A stretch of 49,396 nucleotides of DNA from Lactobacillus pasteurii DSM 23907 = CRBIP 24.76 (GCF_000297025.1 NZ_CAKD01000012.1:1-49396); one strand, 5' to 3'; shown: positions 9,032 to 18,914, counted from the stretch's first letter. The notes: a model not told the origin generated them from the letters alone. Translations and numbers: made by a program.

Positions 9032-9898
9032 CTTACTAAAAGCTTGTGAAATCTGTTTAAGCAGAGGTCGCAGGCTTTTTGATTTTTCTTTTAGATATGT
9101 AGCATAAAAATCGATTCGATTATTGGGATCATCAATAGCAACTGGAACGCGGTCATCTTTTTCTTCATGTGCTTGACTGGCAATGGTCAAATTAGATCTG
9201 AAGACTGGAAAGTTCGAGTACTTAGTTAATTCATCAAGAGATTCGATATCCTTTTGATATAAAAACTTAGCATTAGGAATTTGTTTTTCTGTTAGTTGTC
9301 GCCAAGGACCGATATCTTGATAAACCAAAAAACTAAGTCTCTCCAACTCTTTGAAGGTGACTGAGGTTTTGCTGGCTAAAGGATTAAACTGATCGATTCT
9401 GACTAATATTTTTTCCGCCCCTAAATAAAAGGACTCAAGTCGATCGTCATTTACTTCTTCAGTGGTAATCACGATCTTGCTCTTCAAAGTAAGCAGCTCT
9501 TGGACAATTTGTTCAGGTTCAAGTAGTTGCTCGTGAAAACTAAAATTATAGTTGCAGTCCAGTGTTTGATAATGACGCATAAGCCAAAGCAGAGGACCTG
9601 GAAGGACAGTAGAAATAGCTAATTGATTGTTTCTCTGATCAAAATTTTGAACAGTTGTCAAAAAATTATCGCTAGCTTCTAGCAGGGCTTCTGCTTCTTT
9701 AGCAGCCAACTTTCCGGTTTCGGTTAGGCTAATGCGATTAACACTCCGATTAAAGAGTTTAACACCTAGTTGTTCTTCAAGTTTTTTCAAGTTTCTTGAA
9801 ACGCTAGGCTGAGTAATTAATAGGTGCTCAGCTGTTTCGCTAATAGTTTTGTATTTGTTAAAGGCTACTAATTGACTGAGCAATTCAAGATCAAGCAT
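9026..9898 (-). CDS. LysR-family transcriptional regulator
   Basis: A 290-residue regulator with the N-terminal winged helix (YKTISETAEHLLITQPSVSR, then LGVKLFNRSVNRISLTETG) and a C-terminal effector-binding domain that diverges from the classic type. It faces away from the aldo/keto reductase gene at 10021. The 122-base gap between them contains the near-palindrome ATGCACTATATGTATAC around 9915-9931, a reasonable place for its operator. GGAGGGAG precedes the ATG on the minus strand. A role in controlling the reductase genes downstream of 10021 is inferred from position only. Confidence 0.85.
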   Translation of the reverse strand: MLDLELLSQLVAFNKYKTISETAEHLLITQPSVSRNLKKLEEQLGVKLFNRSVNRISLTETGKLAAKEAEALLEASDNFLTTVQNFDQRNNQLAISTVLPGPLLWLMRHYQTLDCNYNFSFHEQLLEPEQIVQELLTLKSKIVITTEEVNDDRLESFYLGAEKILVRIDQFNPLASKTSVTFKELERLSFLVYQDIGPWRQLTEKQIPNAKFLYQKDIESLDELTKYSNFPVFRSNLTIASQAHEEKDDRVPVAIDDPNNRIDFYATYLKEKSKSLRPLLKQISQAFSKL

Positions 9899-10020
9899 AA
9901 GACTCCCTCCTTACTATGCACTATATGTATACTAGCATGTTTAAGAAGTAATTTTAACTAGCTTTATTAAGTTTTAAACTAAATTCAACAAGTTAAGATT
10001 AGAAAAAAGAGGTAACACAT

Positions 10021-10881
10021 ATGCAATACATAACTTTAAACGATGGGAAAAAGATGCCCCAACTTGGTTTCGGTGTTTTTCAAGTTAGGGATTTAGCTCA
10101 AGCTGAACAAGCAGTCAAGGATGCAATCGAAGTTGGCTACCGTTTATTTGACACAGCAGCAGCTTATGGCAACGAAGAAGCAGTTGGCAAGGCAATTAAT
10201 GAAAGTGGAATTGACCGCAAAGAATTCTTTGTAACTTCTAAACTTTGGGTAGATCACTTCACTTATGAAAAGGCTAAGGAAGGTATTGAAGACTCATTAA
10301 GAAAGCTCAACATGGATTACATGGATCTTTACTTACTTCACCAACCTTACGGTGATATTGCAGGTGCTTGGAGAGCTTTGGAAGAAGCACAAGCAGAAGG
10401 CAAGATTAAATCGATCGGTGTTTCTAACTTCTACCCAGATCAATTAAAGAACTTGGAATTGATGAGCAACGTTAAGCCAGCTGTTAACCAAATCGAAGTT
10501 TCACCTTGGTACCAAGAAGAATTAGACGTAAACTTCAACCAAAAAGAAGGCGTTCAAGTTGAAGCTTGGGCTCCATTTGCGGAAGGAAAGCATGACATTT
10601 TCACTAATGAAACAATTGCTTCAATCGGCAAGAAATATGGCAAGGCCAACGGTCAAGTTATCTTGAGATGGCTACTTCAAAGAGGAATCGTAGTTATTCC
10701 TAAGTCAGTTCACAAGGAAAGAATGGCTGAAAACTTCAACATCTTTGACTTTGAATTGAGCGATGAAGACATGAAGTTGATGGCAACTCTTGACAAGAAT
10801 GAAAGTCAATTCTTTAGCCACCGTGATCCTAATGCAATCGAATCAATCTTTGGTTCAAGTTTGAGAGCTTTGAGAAAGTAG
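10021..10881 (+). CDS. Aldo/keto reductase (2,5-diketogluconate reductase-like)
   Basis: A 286-residue NADPH-dependent carbonyl reductase with a TIM barrel. The catalytic tetrad is complete: D44 and Y49 (in FDTAAAYGNEEAVG), K74 (TSKLWV) and H107 (LLHQP). The cofactor-phosphate region is present near the C-terminus (IPKSVHKERMAENFNIFDF). Length is normal. The gene uses a lactobacillus high-expression codon pattern more than its neighbours. A GAGGTAAC ribosome site precedes the ATG. It is followed after 24 bases by the NAD(P)-binding protein gene, forming a redox operon likely controlled by the divergent LysR regulator. The physiological substrate is unknown. Confidence 0.92.
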   Translation: MQYITLNDGKKMPQLGFGVFQVRDLAQAEQAVKDAIEVGYRLFDTAAAYGNEEAVGKAINESGIDRKEFFVTSKLWVDHFTYEKAKEGIEDSLRKLNMDYMDLYLLHQPYGDIAGAWRALEEAQAEGKIKSIGVSNFYPDQLKNLELMSNVKPAVNQIEVSPWYQEELDVNFNQKEGVQVEAWAPFAEGKHDIFTNETIASIGKKYGKANGQVILRWLLQRGIVVIPKSVHKERMAENFNIFDFELSDEDMKLMATLDKNESQFFSHRDPNAIESIFGSSLRALRK

Positions 10882-10905
10882 AAATTTTTTAAGATAGGAG
10901 AAAAT

Positions 10906-11562
10906 ATGAAAAAAGTAGCAATTATTGGTGCAAACGGTCAAATCGCTCATCTAGTTGAAGAACGCTTATTGGCTGAAACTGATGTAGAACTAACTTTATT
11001 ATTGAGAAATTCAAACCGTTTGGCTAATTTAGCTGACAATCCTCGAGTAAGAATTATTGATGGAGATGCTAAAAATCTTGAAGATTTAAAGAAAGCAATC
11101 CAAGGACAAGATTTAGTTTACGTTTCTTTTGTTGATCACGGTGCAGGTGCAACTTTAACTAAGAATGTGATTAGGTTGATGGACGAAGCAGGAGTTAAGC
11201 GGTTGATTTCATCAAATATCTTGGGTATTTACGATGAAGTACCTGGTGAATTTGGTCGCTACAATCGTGAAGTTTGCTTTGGCGGCAAGGTGACAGAAGA
11301 TAATCCAGCAGTAGTTTCAGACCGTGAGATTGAAAATTCTGATCTTGATTACACTGTAATGAGAATAGCTTGGTTGAATGATCATCCAGATACTAATTAT
11401 ACTGTTACTTATAAGGGTGAAGAATACATTGGTGTTTCAGTTTCAAGAAAGAGCGTAGCTGATGTGGTAGTCAGAATTGTTAAGGATTTTGATCTCTTCA
11501 ATAAGGAAAGTATCGGTTTTGCAGATCCAGCCACTCAAGGAGCTACTAGACCTGTTTATTAA
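10906..11562 (+). CDS. NAD(P)-binding SDR/NmrA-like oxidoreductase
   Basis: A 218-residue Rossmann protein of the atypical short-chain dehydrogenase group. The N-terminal dinucleotide loop is IIGANGQIAHLVEERLL (residues 5-21), followed by LLLRNSNRLANL and the DGDAKNLEDLKKAI segment where the second strand ends. It resembles NAD(P)H-binding proteins of the YwnB/NmrA type that act as quinone reductases, epimerases or redox sensors. A clear YxxxK active site is not evident, so catalysis is uncertain. GATAGGAG precedes the start. It sits in one operon with the aldo/keto reductase. Confidence 0.8.
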   Translation: MKKVAIIGANGQIAHLVEERLLAETDVELTLLLRNSNRLANLADNPRVRIIDGDAKNLEDLKKAIQGQDLVYVSFVDHGAGATLTKNVIRLMDEAGVKRLISSNILGIYDEVPGEFGRYNREVCFGGKVTEDNPAVVSDREIENSDLDYTVMRIAWLNDHPDTNYTVTYKGEEYIGVSVSRKSVADVVVRIVKDFDLFNKESIGFADPATQGATRPVY

Positions 11563-11589
11563 TTAGTTGAAATGAAAGAAGGCAATTTA

Positions 11590-11649
11590 ATGGAAAAGCA
11601 AAAAGTAGCGATCGTTACAGGTGGAGGATCTGGTTTAAGTGCTTTCTAA
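11590..11649 (+). pseudogene. N-terminal stub of a short-chain dehydrogenase
   Basis: A 19-codon ORF reads MEKQKVAIVTGGGSGLSAF and stops. The first 16 residues are an exact classic SDR start, with the TGGGSGL nucleotide-binding loop, but the rest of the gene is missing and flavodoxin-lipoprotein sequence begins directly after it. A ribosome site (AAAGAAGG) is still present upstream. It marks a deletion junction inside the former redox operon. Confidence 0.7.
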
Positions 11650-12313
11650 AAAGTTGAAAATTTTTACAATCATAACTTTAGTTTTAGGTTTATTGGTAGC
11701 TTGTGCCAATACCTCAACTAGTTCAGGCTACGCAAAATCAAGTAGAACTGTTAAGGTCAATAAGGCCAAGAAGACTAAAAAGGGTAGTAGCAAGAGAACA
11801 AAGACTAAGAAAAAGAAGAAAGTAACAAACAAGAAGGGGAATAATAGAGTGCTGATTATCTACTTCTCAATGAGTGGCACGACTAGAGCGGCTGCTAAGT
11901 ATATTCAAAGCCAAACAGGCGCTGATGTCTTTGAGCTTAAAGCAAAAGATCCATATCCTAGCGACTATGATGGATACGTTAAACGAGGAGACCAAGAAAG
12001 ACGCAATAATATTCATCCAGCTATTAAAGATAAAATTCCTAATTTTGACAAGTACCAAACTATTTTAATTGGATATCCTACTTGGTGGAGTCAACCACCA
12101 ATGATTATCGATACTTTATTTGATGATTATAATTTTAGTGGCAAGACGATCATTCCGTTTACTACTAGTATGTCAACTCCAATGTCAGCTTCACAAACTA
12201 AGATTAACCAACTAGCTAAAGCAGATGGTGCAAAGACTAAGACAGGCTTGAGAATCACAGCTAATGACAGTAGAGTTGACTCTTGGCTTAAGAGTAATAA
12301 TTTGGAAAAATAG
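11639..12313 (+). CDS. Flavodoxin-domain lipoprotein
   Basis: A 224-residue surface lipoprotein. Residues 1-22 form a lipoprotein signal (hydrophobic core, then lipobox LVAC with Cys22). A very basic Ser/Lys linker (about 30-68) follows, then a flavodoxin-like FMN domain: phosphate loop YFSMSGTTRAAA (about 79-90), IGYPTWWSQPP (about 143) and a C-terminal FTTSMSTPMS. Such proteins may act in extracytoplasmic electron transfer or quinone reduction. The best start is the GTG at 11639, which overlaps the SDR stub. The only ribosome site is GGAGG at 11623-11627, which lies within the codons for the SDR glycine loop. Confidence 0.8.
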   Translation: MLSKKLKIFTIITLVLGLLVACANTSTSSGYAKSSRTVKVNKAKKTKKGSSKRTKTKKKKKVTNKKGNNRVLIIYFSMSGTTRAAAKYIQSQTGADVFELKAKDPYPSDYDGYVKRGDQERRNNIHPAIKDKIPNFDKYQTILIGYPTWWSQPPMIIDTLFDDYNFSGKTIIPFTTSMSTPMSASQTKINQLAKADGAKTKTGLRITANDSRVDSWLKSNNLEK

Positions 12314-12395
12314 AGCGCAAATTAGTACTATCATCTAAAAAGCAATTATAATTGAATTAGTAGTAATAGTAAGTTACCGATGAAGGGGGAATTTT

Positions 12396-13433
12396 ATGAA
12401 GTCAGCAGTTTTTGTTGAACCAGGGAAAATGGAAGTTCGCGAATTTTCAAAACCAGTAATCGAAAAGCCGACTGATGCCATTATCCACGTTGTTAGAGCA
12501 TGTGTTTGTGGATCAGACCTTTGGTGGTACCGCGGAATTTCTAAACGTGAAGCTGGATCAACCACTGGTCATGAAGCTATTGGTATTGTTGAAGAAGTAG
12601 GTAGCGAGGTAACCAACGTTAAGCCAGGCGACTTTGTAATTGCTCCATTTACGCACGGCTGTGGTTATTGTGCTGCTTGCAAGGCAGGATTTGATGGCAA
12701 TTGCTTAAACCGTGAATCTGGTGCAAACGGTGGCTATCAGGGAGAATACTTGCGCTTTACTAACGCTAACTGGGCCTTGGTAAAAGTTCCAGGTAAGCCA
12801 AGCGACTACAGCGAAGATCAATTGAAGTCCTTGCTTACTTTGTCAGATGTTATGGCGACCGGTTACCATGCAGCATATAACGCTGAAATCAAGCCAGGCT
12901 ATACTGTTGCAGTCATTGGTGACGGGGCAGTTGGCTTATGCGGCGTAATTGGTGCTAAATTGCTTGGTGCTAAGCGAATTATTGCTTTATCACACCACGA
13001 AGATCGGGCAAAACTTGCTACAGAATTTGGCGCAACTGATATCATTAGTGAGCGCGGGGATGATGCTGTGAAGAAGTTAATGGAATTAACTGATGGCGTT
13101 GGTGCTGATGCAGTCTTAGAATGTGTTGGTGCAACTAGTGCAATTGAACAAGCTGGTCAATTAGCAATACCTGGCGCAATCATCAGCCGTGTAGGTATTC
13201 CAGAAGTTGAACCAAAATCTAATAATTTATTCTGGAAGAACGTTGGCTTGCGCGGAGGACTTGCTTCAGTAACTACTCACGATCGCGACCATGGCTTATT
13301 GGATGCTGTTTTGAATGGTGAAATTAATCCAGGTAAGGTCTTTACTAAGAGCTTTAGTTTGGATGATGTGCAAGCAGCTTATGAAGCGATGGATAAGCGT
13401 GAAGCAATCAAGTCAATGCTAGTAATTGAATAA
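12396..13433 (+). CDS. Zinc-dependent alcohol dehydrogenase (MDR superfamily)
   Basis: A 345-residue medium-chain dehydrogenase. Catalytic zinc ligands are visible as C38 (CVCGSD) and H59-E60 (TGHEAIG). The structural zinc has four cysteines at C89, C92, C95 and C103 (CGYCAACKAGFDGNC). The NAD(P) loop is VIGDGAVGLCGV (about residues 170-181). Length is normal. The sequence is closest in style to the threonine/alcohol dehydrogenase-like Zn enzymes common in lactobacilli. AAGGGGG precedes the ATG. It is likely its own transcription unit, since 82 bases separate it from the lipoprotein and it ends with a terminator. Confidence 0.9.
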   Translation: MKSAVFVEPGKMEVREFSKPVIEKPTDAIIHVVRACVCGSDLWWYRGISKREAGSTTGHEAIGIVEEVGSEVTNVKPGDFVIAPFTHGCGYCAACKAGFDGNCLNRESGANGGYQGEYLRFTNANWALVKVPGKPSDYSEDQLKSLLTLSDVMATGYHAAYNAEIKPGYTVAVIGDGAVGLCGVIGAKLLGAKRIIALSHHEDRAKLATEFGATDIISERGDDAVKKLMELTDGVGADAVLECVGATSAIEQAGQLAIPGAIISRVGIPEVEPKSNNLFWKNVGLRGGLASVTTHDRDHGLLDAVLNGEINPGKVFTKSFSLDDVQAAYEAMDKREAIKSMLVIE

Positions 13434-13440
13434 TAGCTGT

Positions 13441-13471
13441 AATCATCAGGTGATGTGCCTGGTGGTTATTT
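13441..13471 (+). terminator. Rho-independent terminator of the alcohol dehydrogenase gene
   Basis: A ten-base stem (13441-13450 with 13458-13467, with G-U pairs), a seven-base loop, then ATTTTT. Confidence 0.75.
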
Positions 13472-13548
13472 TTACTATCATAGGTTTGAATAAGTTTGTT
13501 ACTAAATATTAAATCGAAAAGAGTAACGATTTAGGCGTAGTAAAAGAA

Positions 13549-13582
13549 TTGTAAACGTTTGAAGAAATAAGTATGTTACAAT
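13549..13582 (+). promoter_or_regulatory. cre site and extended -10 promoter of the mucus-binding-like gene
   Basis: TTGTAAACGTTTGAA (13549-13563) matches the CcpA cre consensus WTGNAANCGNWWNCA at all but one position. An extended -10 (TGTTACAAT, 13574-13582) follows at once. The arrangement suggests carbon-catabolite control of a surface protein gene, with CcpA covering the -35 zone. Confidence 0.55.
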
Positions 13583-13634
13583 AAAATTATGTATATATAA
13601 ACGTTAATTTTTAATTTAAGAGGAATATTTTCAA

Positions 13635-15324
13635 ATAAAAGAAAAAAAGCAAATTTTTGGTTTTAGAAAATTAAGTGTGGGCCTAGCTAGCGTTGCTCTT
13701 GCTACTACTATTTTAGGTGTAACAGGTAACAAGCAAGTTCAAGCAGCTGATACAGATGCTAATACTGTTCCAGCAGAAGGTGCTGAAAAGACTAATAAGG
13801 CTGATCAAACTTACGATGTTGCACCTACTAAGACTGTTAAGTTTATGGATGGTAGTGAGGAAGTAGATAGCCAAACTATTACCGGTGTACAAATTAAGGG
13901 TACAGATAAATTTGAATATCCAACTGTTGTTGCACAAATTCCAGATGGATATGAATCAACTACTAAGATGATCTCAGCTGATACTTTAGATACTATTGCT
14001 GTAACCAAGAAGAAGGACACTACTCCTACTACTCCAAGTACAGATACAAAGAAGGTTTACTTTGTGTATGAAGACGGTACAGAAGCAGCTAAGTCAGTAA
14101 ATTTGGATGGATTTAAGGAAGCACCATTTATAAAAGGTTATGAAGCTGATGAACAAGCTCCAGACAAAGATGGTAATATCACTTATATTTACCGTAAGTT
14201 AGCATCTAAGGATGATAAGACTATCTATTCTTCAAATCCTACCGATGTGCCTACAAATCCAAATAATGTAGATAAAACTAAGGGGCAAGATATCAACCAT
14301 AATTTCAATATTGATTTTAAGTTAGTTGATGATGCTGGAAATATTAAGGAAATTAAAAGTGGTAAGGTTGAAGTTGATCAAAGCTTTTATTACGCTTATA
14401 CCCGAGACAATGATAAGGGTACTACTGAATATCTTGATCCAAAGTTTAGCACTACTGTAGAAGATTTTCTCAAGGGTTTGAATATTTCTGCAGAATATAA
14501 AGAAGGAAAGCTATTGGTCAATGGATTACCTTTAAAGACTGTACAAATCGGTGATGATAAATACGATGTTGTATACGTAACCCATGAATACCACATGGGC
14601 ACTGACGGTAAGGAAGGCTTGAAGTACACTGACGTTGATACAGCTAACATTGACGACAAGACTTACTACAACTTTATCAAGACTCACGGATACGATCCAA
14701 AGAATGGCGATTTAGGTAACAAAGATACATTCAACCTTGTATATAACCCAAGTACTTCAGCTGCAGGCTACATGCCAACAATTGCTTCAATGTCTAACAA
14801 TACTGTTATTTACTTGAAAGCTCGGCCAAAAAGTAACACTGACACTCCAACTCCAACTCCAGAATCAACTACCAGCATCGTTACCGAAAGCAAGACAGTG
14901 ACTGAAACTATCCACTACGTATACGAAGATGGTACTAAGGCACACGATGACTTTGTAGCTGTTCCACTTATCTTCACTAGAACTGGTGTAAGAGACGACT
15001 CAACTGGTATTGTAATTTGGGGTAGCTGGTCACTAGCTCAAACTTTCCAAGCAGTAAACTTCACCAACTATTGATGGTTACACTCCAGACAAGCCAGTTA
15101 CTCCAAACAAGGATACTGATGTTCCTAACACGCCAAGCGACAACAACACTAACACCACTACTAACACTGGAAACGGCGAAACTCCAGCAACTACAGTAAG
15201 TGAAAAGTCTACTGATCAACAATTGCCACAAACTGGCGAAAAGGATAGCAGCTTGTTAAGCTTAATTGGTTTAGGAATGCTTGCAGCAACTGGTCTTTAC
15301 GCTGGTAAGCGCAAGAGAGACTAA
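13635..15324 (+). pseudogene. LPxTG mucus-binding-like surface protein, start codon lost and frameshifted
   Basis: The protein would have a YSIRK-like signal (KEKKQIFGFRKLSVGLASVA, cleaved after QAA), MucBP-like repeats (VYFVYEDGTEAAKSVNLDG, then YIYRKL), one Mub-B2-like domain (HYVYEDGTKA, FTRTGVRDDSTGIVIWGSWS) and a sortase tail (QQLPQTGEKDSS, helix, GKRKRD). Two lesions are visible. The codon expected to be the start, 11 bases after the AGAGG ribosome site, is ATA (13635-13637), and the first usable codon is a GTG at 13677 inside the signal peptide. A one-base shift near 15050-15065 ends the frame at 15074. The anchor is encoded in the next frame (SPTIDGYTPDKPVTP onward). Without it the product would not be wall-anchored. 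Confidence 0.8.
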
Positions 15325-15345
15325 TTTATAAAATATAAAATCAAG

Positions 15346-15387
15346 ATAGCAGATAACTCTAAAGTAGGGTTACCTGCTATTTTTTTG
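15346..15387 (+). terminator. Terminator of the mucus-binding-like gene
   Basis: An imperfect stem with ATAGCAG/CTGCTAT at its base (about 15346-15380) is followed by seven T residues. Confidence 0.75.
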
Positions 15388-15487
15388 CTCTTTTTCACTA
15401 AAAGATTGGGGCTGCTTTTTTGATATGGAAAAATTATAATTAGATAGTAATTTATAACATAAAGAGTTAGATTCTAGAGGTGAAAAA

Positions 15488-15940
15488 ATGGCAAATATAG
15501 CTGAAGCAAAAGGAAGAATTTATGTTGATGATGCAGTATACGAAAATCATCATAAGGTCTTTGATCTACTATGGGATGAGTTAAACGCTGGACGACTTGA
15601 TGAATATGGCATCTATGTTATGTCTAAGAGTGAAAGCGAGGCTGAGTTTGAAGGCGCTGGTAGATGGGAAATGCAGAATACGATTTATGATGTGCTTAAC
15701 AGCAAAAAAGATGCCCTAAAACAAGTTAAAAAAATCTTGCATGAAGCAGGTGGGACACTTACTTTTGAATACGATGAATATGAACCAGGAAATGAAATTC
15801 TTAGATCGGTTGAATTGGGTTTTTTGGTCAGAGAAGATGGAAGCTGGGAAATCACTAATGAAACTGTTAATGACTATTCCTATGATGATGAAATCATTGA
15901 AGAATTAGGCTTTACACCAGCAGATGAGGGTGATTTTTAA
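15488..15940 (+). CDS. Acidic cytoplasmic protein of unknown function
   Basis: A 150-residue protein that I do not recognise. It is strongly acidic throughout (runs such as EYDEYEPGNE and YSYDDEIIEELG), with no signal peptide, no membrane segment and no cysteine. Coding is supported by a good ribosome site (AGAGGTG before the ATG), a clean frame and codon use like its neighbours. It stands alone: a terminator precedes it, and it is followed by a 500-base gap before the pullulanase locus. The acidity might suggest a DNA-mimic or immunity-type role, but nothing in the context supports that. Confidence 0.6.
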   Translation: MANIAEAKGRIYVDDAVYENHHKVFDLLWDELNAGRLDEYGIYVMSKSESEAEFEGAGRWEMQNTIYDVLNSKKDALKQVKKILHEAGGTLTFEYDEYEPGNEILRSVELGFLVREDGSWEITNETVNDYSYDDEIIEELGFTPADEGDF

Positions 15941-16020
15941 GCGATATTACCGCATTTTTCTGCTTGCAAAAAAATTTTTTGAAAAAATTTGCAATTCAAA
16001 AAAAATAATTCGCATTTTTT

Positions 16021-16350
16021 GCGTATATATATAATAGAGGGGTAAATTTGATCCCCAATCTTTTACCTCTTTAGAATGTTCGATTTGTCCCATCGTTACC
16101 TCGGTTATTTGAGCTTTTATTTCTTCAAAGTCTTATTCCTACAGATCTATGAAACTTTTTGTAAACTCTACTGTTAAATATTATTAAAGACAAGTCTTTT
16201 TCACGCAACATAGATCAAATTATACTGGCTCTTTTAAAATAACCAGGCTTCCCCAAATAAATAATCGACATTCGCCGGCGCTAGCATTGACAAGAAGCTA
16301 GCGCCATTTTTTTATGCCTGAAAGCGAGAATATAAAGCATATACTTTAAT
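16021..16350 (+). other. Gap with possible small transcript between a promoter-like site and a terminator
   Basis: No ORF is convincing in 15941-16445. A TATAAT box (16030-16035, no good -35) is followed by a region able to fold (AGAGGGGTAAA at about 16036-16046 against TTTTACCTCTT at about 16061-16071). A strong terminator lies at 16277-16313, over 330 bases after the nearest gene stop. This allows a non-coding RNA of about 270 bases, but the span could equally be a decayed gene with its terminator left behind. Confidence 0.3.
16277..16313 (+). terminator. Strong rho-independent terminator
   Basis: A perfect nine-base stem (GGCGCTAGC at 16277-16285 with GCTAGCGCC at 16297-16305) with an 11-base loop is followed by ATTTTTTTA. 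The gene it terminates is unclear. Confidence 0.85.
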
Positions 16351-16408
16351 TGTTATCGTTAACAGAAAAACAAATATCATTGCTTTTGAAAACGCTTAAT
16401 TATAGACT
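16351..16408 (+). promoter_or_regulatory. Pullulanase promoter 1: LacI-type operator plus cre inside the core promoter
   Basis: TGTTATCGTTAACA (16351-16364) is a near-palindrome with a central CG, as bound by LacI-family regulators such as MalR. Thirty-five bases on, TTGAAAACGCTTAA (16386-16399) is a cre-like site. It fills the 17-base spacer between TTGCTT (16380-16385) and TAGACT (16403-16408). The same two sites with the same spacing occur before the second pullulanase gene. Confidence 0.65.
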
Positions 16409-16445
16409 TGTGAAGTAAAGAAAAAATCGGAGGAAGAAAGATAAT

Positions 16446-18903
16446 ATGGTAAAAATAAAAAACTATAATAAACGGTATCAGTATGCATTCGTTTATGCTT
16501 CAGCCATTTTAGGGCTTTGGCTTGGAGCAGGTGTTTCGGATCAAGTTAAGGCAGCAGAATCACCAAATACAGATGTGCCTTCAACTCAAGTGAATACAAA
16601 ATATGATTCGTCTACTATAGTTCAAGATAACTCTATCGCAAATTCAGTCGATAATCAAGAACAGATCTGAACTTAATAAAATTGACCCTGGCATCTTGGT
16701 TTACGGCGAAGGCTGGGAAATGCGCAAGGTTCATGAAAGAAATAGTGCTGCTCAAAGAAATGCTTGGGAAATGGACAATAATATTGGCTACTTCTCTGAT
16801 GATATTCGAAATGCCATCAAGGGTTCAGATTACGGTGGCGTAACTCGAGGCTTAGTTGAAGGAAACCCTAGCGATGTTCAGAAGTTTATTGATGCCTTTT
16901 TAGGCGGTCAAAACTTGCGCCACCACTACAAGGCCCCAACTCAGACTGTCAACTATGTTGCAGTACACGACAACAGGACCTTGTATGACCTCATTAAGCA
17001 CGTTATGCCAGGCGAATCTGAAGAAAATATCATCAAGCGTGATAAATTAGCTACCTCAATGGTAATGCTAGCTCAAGGTATTCCATTGTTCCATTCAGGT
17101 CAAGAAGCCTTAAGAACTAAGCACGATAATGAAAATAGCTACAATGCTTCAATTGAAATTAACCAAATTGATTGGAATAGAATCAAGGCAAACAAAGCAG
17201 TAGTCGATTATTTCAAGGATTTAGTCAACGTACGTAAGTCAAACGCGGATGCTTTTGCCAAAACAAACTATGACGAAATCAACAAGACCATCAAGACAAT
17301 CAGAGATGGTAGAGACGGAGTCTTGGCCTTTGAATATCGCTTAGACAACAGATGGATGTATGTTGCCTTTAACTTGAATAATAATGATGCACAACTAAAT
17401 GTTGATTTAAGCAAGGGAAGCAAGTTAATCGATAGCGATGGCAATACCATTTTAGCAAATAATACTACTTTGAAGCCATTAAGTACGTTGGTTGTTCAGC
17501 GGATGAAGACGCCAGAAGAATTGAACAAGACGCAAGTAGTAATCCACTACCAAGGAAATGGCCAAGTTTGGGAGCCTTATGTTTGGAGTGAAGGAGCAGA
17601 AGAGCCAGGTAAGCAATACCACTGGGATGGTGAAGATGAAAATGGTCACTTTGTCACGATCGAATTAACTGGTGACTTAAAAGAAGTCGGTATTTTGATC
17701 AAGAAGCTCAACGTTTGGGATAAAGATGGTTCTGGCGAAAATAGAATGTTCCAAGTTGATCCAGATGGCCGAGTTGAAGTCTTCTTCAAAGAAGGCTATG
17801 ACAACGACCAAAAAACGCCAGCTAAGTACGATCAAGCTTCTGTTAAGATTAACTACAAGGGATTTGATGCAGTTAAGCAGGTAAATGTTTGGACTGATAC
17901 TAACGATCAAAAGCAAACTGTTGATTTAAGTGATACAGACGGATTTAAGACTGGATCACTTGAGCTTAAGGGTGATAATTTTAGCAAGATCTTTATTGCT
18001 CCAGTTGGCGTTGATACGCTTGTACGCGAATTTACTCCAACTCCAGGCAAGCTTAGTGACTTATACTTAGTTGCTAATACTGAAACAGGCTACTACAACG
18101 ATAATCGTGCTAATAATCAGTATGAAACAGTTAAGGATCAGGAACCAAGTCAGATTGATTGGAGCAAGATCGAAGAGTCTGTTAAGCCTGATAAGCCGGT
18201 TAAACCAGATCAACCAGTAACTCCAGATAAACCTGGTCAACCAAAGTCTGATGACGTTGTTCAGCCTTCTGTTGATCCAGTAGTAGTTCCAGCAGTTGAA
18301 ACGCCAACTTTGCCTACAACTACAATTGAATTGACCCACAATACCTATGTTTACTTGCTTGAACAAGGTTTACTTAAAGCCGACCGTAGCAAATTGCTTC
18401 CTGCTGGCACTAAGATTGAACCAGTAGCAGGTACTACGATTTTTGTCCTTGATGGCAAACAATACTATCAAATTGATGCTGGCAAGTATATCAAGTTAGT
18501 AAACACAATTTCTGATCACAACAATGTGATCGCGATGATCAAGGCTAGCCCAATTCTAGATAATTTAGGCAGAGCCACCGGCAAGATGGCATATCGTGGT
18601 CAGGAATTCAAGATTAATCACGATAATCGCTTATTTGTCAAAAATGGCAAGACTTACTATGCAATCAACAATAGCGAGTATGTCGAAGTAGGGGATGCAA
18701 TGATCCTGGCTAAGATTCGCCATAATAGCTATGTTTACAACTCTCAAGGCAAGGCGATCAGAAAAGGTTTGAAGCCAGTCAAGATCAAGGCAGGAACTAG
18801 CATTTTCTTGATGAACGAAATGAAGCCAATCACTGTTAACGGCAAACGCTTCTACCAAATTGGCGAAAATAGCTACATCAAGATGGCTAATGTTGATATC
18901 TAA
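16446..18903 (+). pseudogene. pulA: SLAP-tagged type I pullulanase, internal deletion
   Basis: The first 74 codons encode a signal peptide (cleaved after VKAA) and a short linker, ending at a stop at 16668-16670. In another frame the sequence resumes as RSELNKIDPGILVYGEGW, in the middle of a GH13 pullulanase catalytic domain. The general-acid region (YGEGW) and the AVHDNRTLYD region remain, but the DVVYNH and GFRFD regions, including the nucleophile Asp, are gone. Compared with the second copy, more than 1.5 kb is missing. Downstream are a CBM41-like starch-binding module, a second beta module, a PDKP-rich linker and two SLAP repeats (HNTYVYL, HNSYVYN) ending in KMANVDI. The large downstream frame (from 16696) has no signal or ribosome site, so no secreted enzyme is expected. 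Confidence 0.85.
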
Positions 18904-18914
18904 TTAAGCTTAAA

